A stretch of DNA of 64,000 bases, from NCBI GenBank assembly GCA_019285715.1, contig CP079108.1, positions 1,689,001 through 1,753,000 of the forward strand. Direction: 5' to 3'. Position 1 is the first letter of the stretch; each line of letters opens with the position of its first letter. The notes under the pieces were generated by a model. That model did not search any database. It had not been told where the DNA came from and was given only the letters and a program-made list of their open reading frames with translations. Positions 37,238-47,056 of this stretch are shown in pieces. The stretch comes from Sphingosinicellaceae bacterium (GTDB lineage Bacteria; Pseudomonadota; Alphaproteobacteria; Sphingomonadales; Sphingomonadaceae). A program made the position numbers and the translations under genes.

Positions 37238-38128
37238 GTGACCCGCACGGCCTACGCGGCAGTCGAGACCGGCGGGACCAAGATCCTGTGCCGGGTCGTC
37301 GACGACGCCGGAGCGGTGCTGGCGGAGGGTCAATGGCCGACGACGACCCCGGACGCCGCCGCGGACGCGATCGTCGGATGCATCGCCGCGGCACTTCCCG
37401 CGGGCGTGCGTCTTGCCGGCGTCGGCATCGCAGCGTTCGGGCCGCTGATCATCGACCCCGCTTCGCCGCGCTGCGGCCTGATGCTCCAGACCCCCAAGCC
37501 GGGCTGGTCCGGGTCCAACCTTCGCGCCGGGCTGGCCGACCGCCTCGGCGTGCCCGTCGCGGTCGATACCGACGTCAACGCCGCCGCCGTCGCCGAGCAG
37601 CGGCTGGGGGCGGGGAGGGGGCTGCCCAGCGTCGCTTACCTGACCGTCGGCACGGGCATCGGCGCGGGGCTTGCTACCGGTGGTCGCTCGCTTGCCGGCG
37701 CGCTTCACCCCGAGGTCGGCCATGTCCGCCTCATCCGCGCACCCGGCGACGACTTCGAAAGCTGCTGTCCGTTCCATGCCGAGTGCGCCGAGGGCCTGGC
37801 CGCCGGCCCCGCTATAAGCCGCCGCCTCGGCCCGGGACGGACGCTGGCGGATGCGCCCGAGGTCGCCGGTCTGGTTGCGGACTATCTCGGCCAGCTGATC
37901 GGGGTTCTGGTTCTGGCCTGGTCGCCGCACCGGGTCGTGCTCGGTGGCGGCGTGATGAAGACACCGGGCCTGATCGCTGCGGTCGATGCAGCACTCCGCC
38001 GTAGTATCGGCAAATACGGCGTCGGCACGACACTGGAGGCACCCGATTTCCTGATCGCCGCCCGGCTTTCGCATGCCGGGCTCGAGGGTGCGCTGCTGAT
38101 GGCACGCGCGCCCGGTACGGCGATTTGA
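37238..38128 (+). CDS. ROK family sugar kinase (fructokinase/mannokinase-like)
   Basis: This 296-residue kinase has the ATP phosphate motif E-T-G-G-T-K near 10-15 and the catalytic region D-T-D-V-N-A-A-A near 110. The ROK zinc site is H-P-E-V-G-H then C-C-P-F-H-A-E-C. The latter spacing and the P-K-P-G-W segment point to fructokinase/mannokinase rather than glucokinase. The start is GTG, 7 bp after the mannosidase stop, so mannose from GH92 may be the physiological substrate. Confidence 0.87.
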   Translation: MTRTAYAAVETGGTKILCRVVDDAGAVLAEGQWPTTTPDAAADAIVGCIAAALPAGVRLAGVGIAAFGPLIIDPASPRCGLMLQTPKPGWSGSNLRAGLADRLGVPVAVDTDVNAAAVAEQRLGAGRGLPSVAYLTVGTGIGAGLATGGRSLAGALHPEVGHVRLIRAPGDDFESCCPFHAECAEGLAAGPAISRRLGPGRTLADAPEVAGLVADYLGQLIGVLVLAWSPHRVVLGGGVMKTPGLIAAVDAALRRSIGKYGVGTTLEAPDFLIAARLSHAGLEGALLMARAPGTAI

Positions 38129-38206
38129 GCGGGGGAGCAGTTTTACCGCAGTATCCAGATCGGGACACGGCTATAGAATTCCTCCGCCGGCGATGGAACT
38201 AAGCCA

Positions 38207-39700
38207 ATGTCTCTCGTCATGCCCGAACCCGATGCCGGTGTTTTGGCGCGCCGATCCGAGATCGTTCGGGCCTTGCGCGCGATCGTTCCGGGAGAGGGCG
38301 TGATCGACGACACCGACGCATTGCGCCCCTACGAATCCGATGGACTGACCGCATACCGGCAGCCGCCGATGGTCGTCGTGCTCCCGGAAACCACCGCGCA
38401 GGTCTCGGCGATCCTGGCGTGGTGTCATGCCGCGGGCGTGAAGATCGTGCCGCGCGGCTCCGGCACCTCGCTGTCGGGCGGCGCGCTGCCACTGGCGGAC
38501 GGAGTGCTGGTCGGCATGGCGAAGTTCAATCGTGTCCTCGACATCGACTACGAGGATCGGCTCGCAGTGGTGCAGCCCGGCGTCACCAACCTGGCGGTCA
38601 CCCGCGCCGTCGAGGACCGCGGTTTCTATTACGCGCCCGACCCGTCGAGCCAGATCGCCTGCTCGATCGGTGGCAACGTCGCCGAGAACTCGGGCGGCGT
38701 GCATTGCCTCAAATACGGGCTGACGACGAACAACGTGCTCGGCGTCGAGCTGGTCCTGATGGACGGAGAGATCGTCCGGATTGGAGGGCGCCAGCTCGAT
38801 CCGGCCGGGATCGACCTGCTCGGGGTCGTCGTCGGGTCGGAGGGGCTGCTCGGCATCGTCACCGAGATCACCGTCCGCATTCTACCGAAGCCGGAGGGCG
38901 CGCGGGCCCTGCTGATCGGTTTTCCGAGCGTCGAGGGCGCGGGGAAGTGCGTCGCCGACGTGATCGCGGCCGGTATCATCCCCGCGGGCATGGAGATGAT
39001 GGACCGGCCCGCGATCCACGCTGCCGAAGCGTTCGTCGAGGTCGGCTACCCGCTCGACGTCGAGGCCCTGCTGATCGTCGAACTGGACGGGGTCAGCGCC
39101 GAGTGCGACCATCTGATCGAGGAAGTGGCGGAAATCGCCCGCGCCAATGGCTCGACGACGCTGCGCCTGTCGAATGGCGACACCGAGCGCGTCGCGTTCT
39201 GGGCGGGTCGCAAGGCGGCGTTTCCCGCCATCGGCCGCATTTCGCCCGACTATTATTGCATGGACGGGACCATCCCGCGGCGGCGGCTGCCCGAGGTGCT
39301 CGAGCGGATGCGCGAGTTCTCCGAACACTATGGCCTGGGTGTCGCCAACGTCTTCCACGCCGGGGACGGCAACCTCCACCCGCTGATCCTCTACGATGCC
39401 AACGTGCCCGGCGAGCTCGACCGTGCCGAGGCGTTCGGGAACGACATCCTGCGCCTCTGCGTCGCGGTCGGGGGCGTGCTGACCGGCGAGCACGGTGTCG
39501 GCGTCGAGAAGCGCGACCTGATGCCGGTGATGTTCTCCGAGACCGACCTCCGCCAGCAGCAGCAGCTGAAATGCGCCTTCGATCCGAAGCTGCTGCTCAA
39601 CCCCGGTAAGGTGTTCCCGACGCTGCACCGCTGCGCCGAACTGGGCCGGATGCATGTCCATCACGGCGCGGTGCCGTTTCCGGACCTGCCGCGCTTTTGA
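38207..39700 (+). CDS. glcD: Glycolate oxidase FAD subunit
   Basis: GlcD is the FAD-linked oxidase of the three-part glycolate oxidase. The 497-residue protein has a VAO-type FAD domain with the P-R-G-S-G-T-S-L-S-G-G loop near 84-94 and the I-G-G-N-V-A-E-N-S-G-G block near 157-167. Its C-terminus has N-V-F-H-A-G-D-G-N-L-H-P and G-E-H-G-V-G metal/substrate motifs. It heads glcD-glcE-glcF with stops overlapping the next starts. Electrons pass through GlcF to quinone. Confidence 0.94.
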   Translation: MSLVMPEPDAGVLARRSEIVRALRAIVPGEGVIDDTDALRPYESDGLTAYRQPPMVVVLPETTAQVSAILAWCHAAGVKIVPRGSGTSLSGGALPLADGVLVGMAKFNRVLDIDYEDRLAVVQPGVTNLAVTRAVEDRGFYYAPDPSSQIACSIGGNVAENSGGVHCLKYGLTTNNVLGVELVLMDGEIVRIGGRQLDPAGIDLLGVVVGSEGLLGIVTEITVRILPKPEGARALLIGFPSVEGAGKCVADVIAAGIIPAGMEMMDRPAIHAAEAFVEVGYPLDVEALLIVELDGVSAECDHLIEEVAEIARANGSTTLRLSNGDTERVAFWAGRKAAFPAIGRISPDYYCMDGTIPRRRLPEVLERMREFSEHYGLGVANVFHAGDGNLHPLILYDANVPGELDRAEAFGNDILRLCVAVGGVLTGEHGVGVEKRDLMPVMFSETDLRQQQQLKCAFDPKLLLNPGKVFPTLHRCAELGRMHVHHGAVPFPDLPRF

Positions 39701-40881
39701 TGGCAGCACCGATGGCAACCCTCCGTCCGACCTGCGTCGACGAGCTGGTCGACGTGGTTGCCGCCGCACGCGGGGACGGCCACGCGCTGGCCATCGGGGG
39801 CGGCCTCAGCAAGGCGGGGACCGGGCGGCCGGTAGCGGATGCGGTACCGCTCGACCTGACCGCCTTTGCCGGTATCATCGACTATGACCCCGCGGAGCTC
39901 GTGCTGACAGTCGGGACCGGCACACCGCTCGCGGAGATCGAGGCGCTGGTCCGGGGCGAGGGCCAGATGCTCGCGTTCGCACCGTTCGATCACGGCCCGA
40001 TCTTTGGCAACGTGATCGGAAAGGCGACGATCGGCGGCGTCGTCGCGGCCGGGGTCGCGGGGTCGCGGCGGCTGTCCGCGGGATCCGTGCGGGACCATCT
40101 GCTCGGCTTTCGCGCCGTCTCGGGTCGCGGTGAAGCGCTGCTCGCCGGTGCCCGCGTCGTCAAGAATGTTACCGGGTACGATCTGCCCAAGCTTGCCGCC
40201 GGGAGCTGGGGCCGGCTGTTCGCGATGACCGAGCTGACCCTCAAGGTACTGCCCCGGCCGCCGCTGCGCGCGACGCGGGCGATCACCGGCCTCGATGCGG
40301 GGCAGGCGGTAGCAGCGATGGCAGCCGCGATGGGATCGCAGGCCGAGGTCGTGGCGGCCGCGCACATCCCCTGGTATCGGCACGGCGGCGTTGCCCTCAC
40401 AGCCTTGCAAGTGCAGGGGTTCGGACCGGCAGTGGCGGCCAAGAGTGCCATGCTCGACCGGTTGCTGTCGAGCTTTGGCCGGGTCGAGGCGCTGGACGAC
40501 GCCGAGGACGATCGCTTCTGGGAGGATTTGCGTTCGCTTGCGCCGCTGGGTCGCGACCGGCCGCTGTGGCGCGTCAACGTACCGCCGAGCCGGGGCGGCG
40601 CGGTCGTGTTGAGCCTGCAACCGCACGGCGCCGAGTGGCTTTTCGACTGGGCGGGTGGGCTGGTCTGGCTGACCTTCGACGGCGACCCGGCGCTGGTACG
40701 CGCCGCCGCCGACGCCGCGGGAGGCCATGCCAGCCTCGTGCGGGGACCGGCCGAATTGCGGGCATCGGTCCCGGCGTTCCATCCCGCCGCAGCCGGCGTT
40801 GCCGCGCTCGAGATGCGCGTCCGGCGCGCCTTCGATCCGGCGGGCGTGTTCGAGACCGGGCGCTTCGGAGACCGGGCATGA
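39700..40881 (+). CDS. glcE: Glycolate oxidase FAD-binding subunit
   Basis: This 393-residue protein is the smaller, degenerate FAD-binding partner of GlcD. It has an early A-I-G-G-G-L-S-K loop, G-T-I/G-G-V-V-A near 113, and the V-K-N-V-T-G-Y-D-L-P-K-L block near 158 that marks GlcE. The ATG at 39700 shares the last base of the glcD stop; a TTG three bases earlier is less likely. It ends overlapping glcF. Confidence 0.93.
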   Translation: MAAPMATLRPTCVDELVDVVAAARGDGHALAIGGGLSKAGTGRPVADAVPLDLTAFAGIIDYDPAELVLTVGTGTPLAEIEALVRGEGQMLAFAPFDHGPIFGNVIGKATIGGVVAAGVAGSRRLSAGSVRDHLLGFRAVSGRGEALLAGARVVKNVTGYDLPKLAAGSWGRLFAMTELTLKVLPRPPLRATRAITGLDAGQAVAAMAAAMGSQAEVVAAAHIPWYRHGGVALTALQVQGFGPAVAAKSAMLDRLLSSFGRVEALDDAEDDRFWEDLRSLAPLGRDRPLWRVNVPPSRGGAVVLSLQPHGAEWLFDWAGGLVWLTFDGDPALVRAAADAAGGHASLVRGPAELRASVPAFHPAAAGVAALEMRVRRAFDPAGVFETGRFGDRA

Positions 40882-42200
40882 AGACCGAATTCACTCCCGA
40901 GGCGCTGCTCGACCCGGCGATGGCCAGCTCCGAAACGGTGATCCGCAAGTGCGTGCATTGCGGTTTCTGCACGGCGACCTGCCCGACCTACGTCCTGCTC
41001 GGCGACGAGCTCGATAGTCCGCGCGGTCGCATCTACCTGATCAAGGACATGCTGGAGCAGGCGCGGACCCCGACAGCGGAGATCGTCAAGCACGTCGACC
41101 GCTGCCTGTCCTGCCTCGCCTGCATGACGACCTGCCCGTCGGGCGTGAACTACATGCACCTGGTCGACCACGCGCGCGCCTATATCCACGAGCGCTATCG
41201 CCGGCCGCTGCGCGAGCGGATGATCCGTTCGCTGCTGGCCTGGGTGCTGCCGCATCCCGGGCGGTTCCGCGCGGCGCTGGCGCTTGCTCGCCTGGCGCGG
41301 CCCGGCGAGCCGTTGCTGAGGCGTGTGAACGCGCTCCAGCCGCTCGCCGCGATGCTGACCCTGGTGCCCGCCCACCGAGCGCCGAAAGCCGACGCTAGCG
41401 ATGCGCCCGTTGCCGGATCGAAGGGGCGGGTGGCGCTGTTGCAGGGCTGTGTCGAGCCGGTGCTACGCCCGGAGTTCCGAGCTGCCGCGGTGCGCGTGCT
41501 GAATCGGGCGGGCTACGACGTCGTGTTCGCGCCGGGTGAGGCCTGCTGCGGCGCCCTGGTGCATCATATGGGTCGGGAAAGCGACAGCCTGGCCAGCGCG
41601 CGGCGCAATGTCGACGCCTGGCAGCGCCTGGTCGCGGACGGCGGGCTCGACGCCGTGCTGGTCACCGCATCGGGCTGCGGCACGACCATCAAGGACTACG
41701 GCTTCATGCTTCGCGATGATGCACGCTATGCGGGACCAGCGGCGGCGATCTCGGCGCTGGCCAAGGATATCACCGAGTTTCTCGACGAGGTCGGGCTGCC
41801 GGCGGGCGATGGTCGTGGCATGACGCTGGCCTATCACGCGGCCTGTTCGCTGCAGCATGGGCAGAAGGTGACCGAGGCCCCGAAACGGCTGCTCGCCGGT
41901 GCGGGATATAGTGTCCGCGTGCCGGTCGAGGCGCATCTGTGCTGCGGCTCGGCGGGCACCTACAATATCCTCCAGCCGAAGATCGCCGGACAGCTGGGGG
42001 ACCGCAAGGTCGCGAACATCGAGCGCCTCCATGCGGACATCATCGCGACCGGCAACATCGGCTGCGCGACCCAGATCGGCCAGCGCACCGCACTGCCCGT
42101 GGTTCATACGATCGAGCTCCTCGACTGGGCCACGGGTGGACCGGCCCCGGCCGGCGTTCTATCCCAAGGTTTCAAAGAGGTTAATCGCCGCACTCGATAG
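40878..42200 (+). CDS. glcF: Glycolate oxidase iron-sulfur subunit
   Basis: This 440-residue electron-transfer subunit carries two 4Fe-4S motifs near the N-terminus: C-V-H-C-G-F-C-x-x-x-C-P and C-L-S-C-L-A-C-x-x-x-C-P. Two C-terminal cysteine-rich (CCG) domains follow, with E-A-C-C-G-A and H-L-C-C-G-S-A-G. It takes electrons from GlcDE to the quinone pool. The ATG overlaps the glcE stop. The 188-bp gap after it separates an unrelated TonB receptor. Confidence 0.95.
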   Translation: MKTEFTPEALLDPAMASSETVIRKCVHCGFCTATCPTYVLLGDELDSPRGRIYLIKDMLEQARTPTAEIVKHVDRCLSCLACMTTCPSGVNYMHLVDHARAYIHERYRRPLRERMIRSLLAWVLPHPGRFRAALALARLARPGEPLLRRVNALQPLAAMLTLVPAHRAPKADASDAPVAGSKGRVALLQGCVEPVLRPEFRAAAVRVLNRAGYDVVFAPGEACCGALVHHMGRESDSLASARRNVDAWQRLVADGGLDAVLVTASGCGTTIKDYGFMLRDDARYAGPAAAISALAKDITEFLDEVGLPAGDGRGMTLAYHAACSLQHGQKVTEAPKRLLAGAGYSVRVPVEAHLCCGSAGTYNILQPKIAGQLGDRKVANIERLHADIIATGNIGCATQIGQRTALPVVHTIELLDWATGGPAPAGVLSQGFKEVNRRTR

Positions 42201-42388
42201 CTTCGATCAAAGAATGCGACGAAAGAGTTGCGCCGGCCTTAATCACGGATGGCAACCGCCGATACACGTGACAGAATTGCACCACGTCGCTCAAAAATGA
42301 AAGTCGTTACAGCCCGTCGATTGACGACTTGCGCACACAGGGACATCGCACTGGCTCGATAAGGATTTGTGTCGAGAAAGGCGTAACT

Positions 42389-45300
42389 ATGATCGCTCTG
42401 CTTTCGGTTCGATCTTGTTTGCGTGTTGGCGTATCTCTTGTTGCGGCGACGGCTATCTCCGCCCCGCTACTCGCCCAGGCCGGACCGACGCAGCCCAGCG
42501 ATGCGCCGGTCGCAGCCGCGGGGAGCACTGCGGCCCCGGCGGGCGAGGCGGCGGCGCCTCGGTCCAGTCCGACACAGGTTGCAGCCGCCGACGCCGACGT
42601 CGATATCATCATAACCGGGTCGCGCATCGCCCGGCCGGAGCTAGCGACCGTCCAGCCAACCCAGGTCATCGGCGCCGCGCAGATCGAGGCTCGTGGCTAC
42701 ACCAACGTCACCCAGGCGCTGCAGGAACTGCCGGGGTTCGGCCCGCCGGGCAACAGCGCCGTCGGTGCTCAGTCCTCCTTCGGCCCGGCGCAAAGCTTCG
42801 TCGACTTCTTCAGTCTCGGTTCGCAGCGCACCCTGACATTGGTCAACGGTCGGCGCTTCGTGTCATCGAACACCGCAAGTATCTTCGGCCCGGTCGGTTC
42901 CGGCAGCCAGGTCGATCTCAACAATATCCCGGTCACGCTTGTCGACCATATCGATGTCGTCGCGGTCGGCGGAGCACCGATCTATGGCTCCGACGCCATC
43001 GCCGGTACGGTCAACGTGATCCTGAAGCACGACTATGACGGCGTCGAGATCACGGGCCAGTACGGTGTTTCGGAGGCCGGCGACGCTCCCGACCGCCGGA
43101 TCAGCGCCCTAGTTGGCAAGAACTTTGCCGAGGGCCGTGGCAACATCACCGTCTCGGGCGAGTACAACAAGGTGAGCGGCTTCACCGCCAGCGACCGCGC
43201 CGTCTCGGAGGCGGGCCTGTTCTTCGGCACCCCGCCCGCCAGCACCGACACGCCGTTTGCCCGGTTGCTGTATCCGGCGCAGCGCTACTCGGCCTTCACC
43301 ATCGGTGGCGTGCCGTTCACCGGCGATGAGTTCTCGGCGCAGGATTTCGGCATCCGCGATACTTCCGGGGTGTTGCAGCAGTTCGGCAACAACGGCCGGC
43401 TGGTGCCACTCGATCTCGGGACGGTACTGCGCCAAGGCTACATCAGCAGCGGTGGCAACGGCTATGACCTGCCGGCCCAGTCGAACCTGTTGTCGAGTAC
43501 CGAGCGCTATCTCGCGACGGCGATCGGCAGCTACGAGTTCACCGACCACATCCGGGCGTTCGGCGAAGCCTGGTACTCGCACAACAAGGGCACCAACATC
43601 ATCGCCCAGCCGAACTACAATACCGCGCTGTTCGACGATGCCGGAGCCCCCGACGGCAACCTCATCATTCCCCTCAGCAACCCGTTCCTGAACCCTGCCG
43701 ACCGCGCGACGATCGCGGCAAACCTGCCGGCTGGACAGGACGTGTTCTATGTCGGCCGCGCCCTCAGCGACCTGACCACCGGACGTTCGCAGGGCACCGT
43801 CGAGACCTACCGCTTCGTCGGCGGCTTCAACGGCGACTTCGACGTCGGCAAGCATAATTTCAAGTGGGAAGTCTCGGCCAACTACGGGCACTCGGAGGCG
43901 AACGGGCGCAACCTCGAGCTGGTCCAGCAGAACTTCGAAAATGCCCTCGACGCGACCACCGATGCCAACGGCAACATCATCTGCCGGCCCGGCGTGGTGA
44001 ACGCCAACATCGCGACGATCAGCAACGTCTGCGCGCCGCTCAACATCTTCGGTGCGGGCAGCGCCAGCCAGGCCGCGAAGGACTATATCTTCGCGGTCGC
44101 CACGCCGCGCTCGACCAACAGCCAACTGGTCCTCAACGCGAACACGCAAGGCGCGCTGTTTGCCCTGCCGGGCGGCGACCTCAAGTTTTCGCTCGGCTAC
44201 GAATACCGCCGGGAGCGCACTACCTTCGATCCCGGCGAGTTCTACACCGGCGAACTGCAACCCGACGGGACGCGCGCTTCATTCGGGCGCATCGTGCCGA
44301 CCGACGGCATCAGCGGCGGCTACCACACCAACGAATTCTTCGGCGAGCTGGTCGCACCGATTGTCTCCGACGCCACCGACCTCCGCTTCCTCAAGGTGCT
44401 AGAGCTCGACGGCTCGGCCCGATACGTCAAGAATTCGCTCAGCGGCGGCGACCTGACCTGGACGGCGGGCGGCCGTCTCGGCTTCTTCGACGGGCTCACG
44501 TTTCGCGGCAACTTCACGCGCGCCATTCGCAGTCCGGCGATCACCGAGGTCTTCAACCCCACTTCGCAGGCCTTCGATAGCGGCCGCGACCCGTGTGACC
44601 AGAACTACGTCGACAGCGGCCCCAACCCGGCGGTGCGCCGTGCCAACTGCATTGCGGCGGGCATCACCGATCCTGACGGCTTCATCTCCAACTACTCGAA
44701 CTTTTCGGTGCCTGTCTCGGTTTCCGGCAACAATAGCCTGAAGAACGAGAAAGCGAACAGCTGGACCGCTGGCGCGATCGTCCAGCCGGGCTTTGCGCCG
44801 GGCTTGTCGGTGGCCGTCGACTGGGTGAGCATTCACCTTAGGAAAGCCATCACCTCGCTGACCGGGGATCAGATCCTCAACGCCTGCTATGACAACGCGG
44901 CCTATCCAAACAGCTTCTGCGGTAACATCGACCGCGATGCGAACGGCCAGATCACCTTCATCCGCGAAGGCTATTTCAACGCCGCGTCGTATACGTTCGA
45001 GGGCCTGACGGCGAACGTCACCTACCGGCACCAGATCAGCGACATCGGTATCTTCGGGATTAACCTCAACTATCTGTACCGCAAGAAGCTCGAAACCCAG
45101 GTCGGTACCGACGACATCGACCATATCGCCGGTGAAATCGGCAACCCGCGCCACTCGGGGACGGCGAATTTCAGCTTCGAGCGGAACGGTTTCAACATGC
45201 TCACCCAGGTCCAGTATGTCGGCAAGGGCAAGTTCAACGCCGACGATGCCCCGGATGCACGCGACATCACCGGTGTCGGCGACTGGGTCGTCGTCAACGC

Positions 45301-45469
45301 CACCGTCGGCTATGACGTCAACGAGCATTTCGGCCTCAAATTCATCGTCGACAACATCGCCAACCGGAGGCCGCCGGCACCGTTCACCGGAACCCAGCAG
45401 GCGGTGCAGACCTATTACTCCGGCATCGTCGGCCGGTATTTCCGGGCCAGCGCCTCGGTGAAGTTCTAG
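42389..45469 (+). CDS. TonB-dependent receptor, large sphingomonad/Caulobacter type
   Basis: This 1026-residue outer-membrane receptor has a signal peptide (about 1-29), a Pro/Ala-rich stretch, then a TonB-box-like I-I-I-T-G-S-R-I near 72 and a plug domain. Plug motifs include V-I-G-A-A-Q-I-E-A-R-G-Y-T-N-V and L-V-N-G-R-R-F-V. The barrel ends in the usual aromatic strand, with final residues A-S-V-K-F. The ATG at 42389 follows GAGAAAGG. The ligand is unknown; such long receptors often take up peptides, polysaccharides or secondary metabolites. It converges on the HprK-like/GT2 fusion with only 33 bp between stops, suggesting a functional pair. Confidence 0.9.
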   Translation: MIALLSVRSCLRVGVSLVAATAISAPLLAQAGPTQPSDAPVAAAGSTAAPAGEAAAPRSSPTQVAAADADVDIIITGSRIARPELATVQPTQVIGAAQIEARGYTNVTQALQELPGFGPPGNSAVGAQSSFGPAQSFVDFFSLGSQRTLTLVNGRRFVSSNTASIFGPVGSGSQVDLNNIPVTLVDHIDVVAVGGAPIYGSDAIAGTVNVILKHDYDGVEITGQYGVSEAGDAPDRRISALVGKNFAEGRGNITVSGEYNKVSGFTASDRAVSEAGLFFGTPPASTDTPFARLLYPAQRYSAFTIGGVPFTGDEFSAQDFGIRDTSGVLQQFGNNGRLVPLDLGTVLRQGYISSGGNGYDLPAQSNLLSSTERYLATAIGSYEFTDHIRAFGEAWYSHNKGTNIIAQPNYNTALFDDAGAPDGNLIIPLSNPFLNPADRATIAANLPAGQDVFYVGRALSDLTTGRSQGTVETYRFVGGFNGDFDVGKHNFKWEVSANYGHSEANGRNLELVQQNFENALDATTDANGNIICRPGVVNANIATISNVCAPLNIFGAGSASQAAKDYIFAVATPRSTNSQLVLNANTQGALFALPGGDLKFSLGYEYRRERTTFDPGEFYTGELQPDGTRASFGRIVPTDGISGGYHTNEFFGELVAPIVSDATDLRFLKVLELDGSARYVKNSLSGGDLTWTAGGRLGFFDGLTFRGNFTRAIRSPAITEVFNPTSQAFDSGRDPCDQNYVDSGPNPAVRRANCIAAGITDPDGFISNYSNFSVPVSVSGNNSLKNEKANSWTAGAIVQPGFAPGLSVAVDWVSIHLRKAITSLTGDQILNACYDNAAYPNSFCGNIDRDANGQITFIREGYFNAASYTFEGLTANVTYRHQISDIGIFGINLNYLYRKKLETQVGTDDIDHIAGEIGNPRHSGTANFSFERNGFNMLTQVQYVGKGKFNADDAPDARDITGVGDWVVVNATVGYDVNEHFGLKFIVDNIANRRPPAPFTGTQQAVQTYYSGIVGRYFRASASVKF

Positions 45470-45502
45470 CGCTGGCCTGACAGGTTTCGGCGCGACCGCA
45501 GA

Positions 45503-46915
45503 TCAAGCGCTCAAGGGGGTCTGACCGTCGCCGGTGGTCTCGCGCTTGCGCTGCAATGCCTTGCGGGCGAGGTGGAGCGGCAGCAGCTCGATGCCCGTCT
45601 TGCCACGTGTCGAGTTGCCGGGATGGCGGCGGACATTGAGCATGATCTGCTCGAGGCGGTCGACGGCCAGGCCGTTGCGCTCCGCGGACGCGAACCAGTC
45701 GACGTCTTCGGCAAAGCGCAGCAACGGGTCGAACAGTCCATTGCGGTCGAAGGCTGACCGTCTGAACAGGCCCGCGCCGATATAGCAGGCGAAGCTGTCG
45801 GCCGGGCTGCCGACGAAGCTGCCGTATTCGATCAGCTGGGCGCGGCCGATGACGACGTCGGTCTCCGGGTGTTCGGCAAGCCAGGCCAACGCGGCTGCGA
45901 GCTTGCCCGCCGGCCACAGGTCGTCGACGTCGACGAACGCGATAAGATCGGCCGACGCCGCCCGTATGCCGTGGTTACGGGCCGCCGCCGGGCCACCGTT
46001 CGCCTGCCGCAGGAACCGCACCTCGGCCGGCAAGGCAGCGACGGCAGCGGCGATGTCGTCGGTCGAGCCGTCGTCGACGACAATGATCTCGAACGCCGGG
46101 TAGTTCTGCGCCAGCACGCTCGCGATCGCTTCGGGCAGGAAGTGCGCGCCGTTGAATACCGGCACGATGACGCTGACGAGCGGCGCGGTGGCAACACGGG
46201 GCGAGGACGCGGTCACCGGCTGCTCCGAGAGCGCGGCGACCGCTTCGGGTACCCTCGCGAAGTCGCGGCCGAGCACCAGGCGGTGCCTTGGTAGACGTGC
46301 CAGCACGCCCGCGATGAAGTCCACCGTGGCCTGGCCGGCATGCGGCAGTTGGGCGAGCGTCGTGTAGGTCGCTGCCCCCGCGAGCAGCGCCGGCTCGACC
46401 GGCTCGACGCCGGTTTCGGCGCTGTCGCCGAAGCGCGGGGTCACTGCAGCGACGAGCGGCAGGCTGTCGGAAACATGGTCGAGGTACATCACCGCCTTGG
46501 CCTCACCGGCGCTCGCCGCATCGCCGAGGATCCGTGGCGAGAAGCGTGCGAACCGCGCCATGTCGGCGACCTCGACCTTGGCGGTGCGATACAGGCTGTG
46601 TGCCGCCGGCCGGGCACCCCCCGACAACAGCACATAGTCGTCGCCGACATAGTCGAGGCCGGCGGCGAGACAGGCGAGCGCGGTCGTCGATTTTCTGGTC
46701 CCGCCCTTGCCCGTAATCAACACACCCCCGGCGGGCGTACCGACGGCGGCCGCATGGACGAGCTGCCGATCGCGATTTTCGGCGTCGCGCCGATAGCGTG
46801 CCAGAACGAGCGGCTCGCTCGACTGAATGCTCGCCACCGGAAGCATCTGCACGGCACGCTGGGTGGCGAGGTGGAAGACTTCGAAGGCCCGCTGGAAGGT
46901 CCCGATCGATGTCAC
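45503..46915 (-). CDS. HprK-like kinase domain fused to a GT2 glycosyltransferase; 5' end uncertain
   Basis: From the GTG at 46915 the product has 470 residues. The N-terminal part (about 50-225) resembles HprK-type serine kinases of peptide-modification clusters: L-V-H-A-A-A-V, a P-loop G-K-G-G-T-R-K-S (69-76, with Arg where Gly is usual), and G-D-D-Y-V-L-L (D92, D93). From about 245 it is a GT2 glycosyltransferase: V-S-V-I-V-P-V-F-N-G, V-V-D-D-G-S-T-D-D, and the metal-binding-type D-V-D-D-L-W. The open frame runs 49 codons further back (to 47062) with plausible sequence but no ATG, GTG or TTG. The N-terminus may therefore be truncated. Partners: a TonB receptor converges on it. Confidence 0.75.
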   Translation of the reverse strand: MTSIGTFQRAFEVFHLATQRAVQMLPVASIQSSEPLVLARYRRDAENRDRQLVHAAAVGTPAGGVLITGKGGTRKSTTALACLAAGLDYVGDDYVLLSGGARPAAHSLYRTAKVEVADMARFARFSPRILGDAASAGEAKAVMYLDHVSDSLPLVAAVTPRFGDSAETGVEPVEPALLAGAATYTTLAQLPHAGQATVDFIAGVLARLPRHRLVLGRDFARVPEAVAALSEQPVTASSPRVATAPLVSVIVPVFNGAHFLPEAIASVLAQNYPAFEIIVVDDGSTDDIAAAVAALPAEVRFLRQANGGPAAARNHGIRAASADLIAFVDVDDLWPAGKLAAALAWLAEHPETDVVIGRAQLIEYGSFVGSPADSFACYIGAGLFRRSAFDRNGLFDPLLRFAEDVDWFASAERNGLAVDRLEQIMLNVRRHPGNSTRGKTGIELLPLHLARKALQRKRETTGDGQTPLSA

Positions 46916-47056
46916 CAGACGGCAGGCGAGGATGCCGCCGCCGGCGATGAAGATAGCGCGGACGTCGCGCGCCGGAATCGCGACGTCGAGGGCATGCCGG
47001 ATGAGCCAGAGGACAGGCAGGTTGGCGAGTGCCGCGCCCGCGCCCGAGCGTGCGGC

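Noticed and set aside
42201-42388. Promoter or riboswitch upstream of the TonB receptor
   Set aside because: TTGACG at 42321 is not followed by a credible -10 at the right spacing, and no conserved riboswitch fold is evident.
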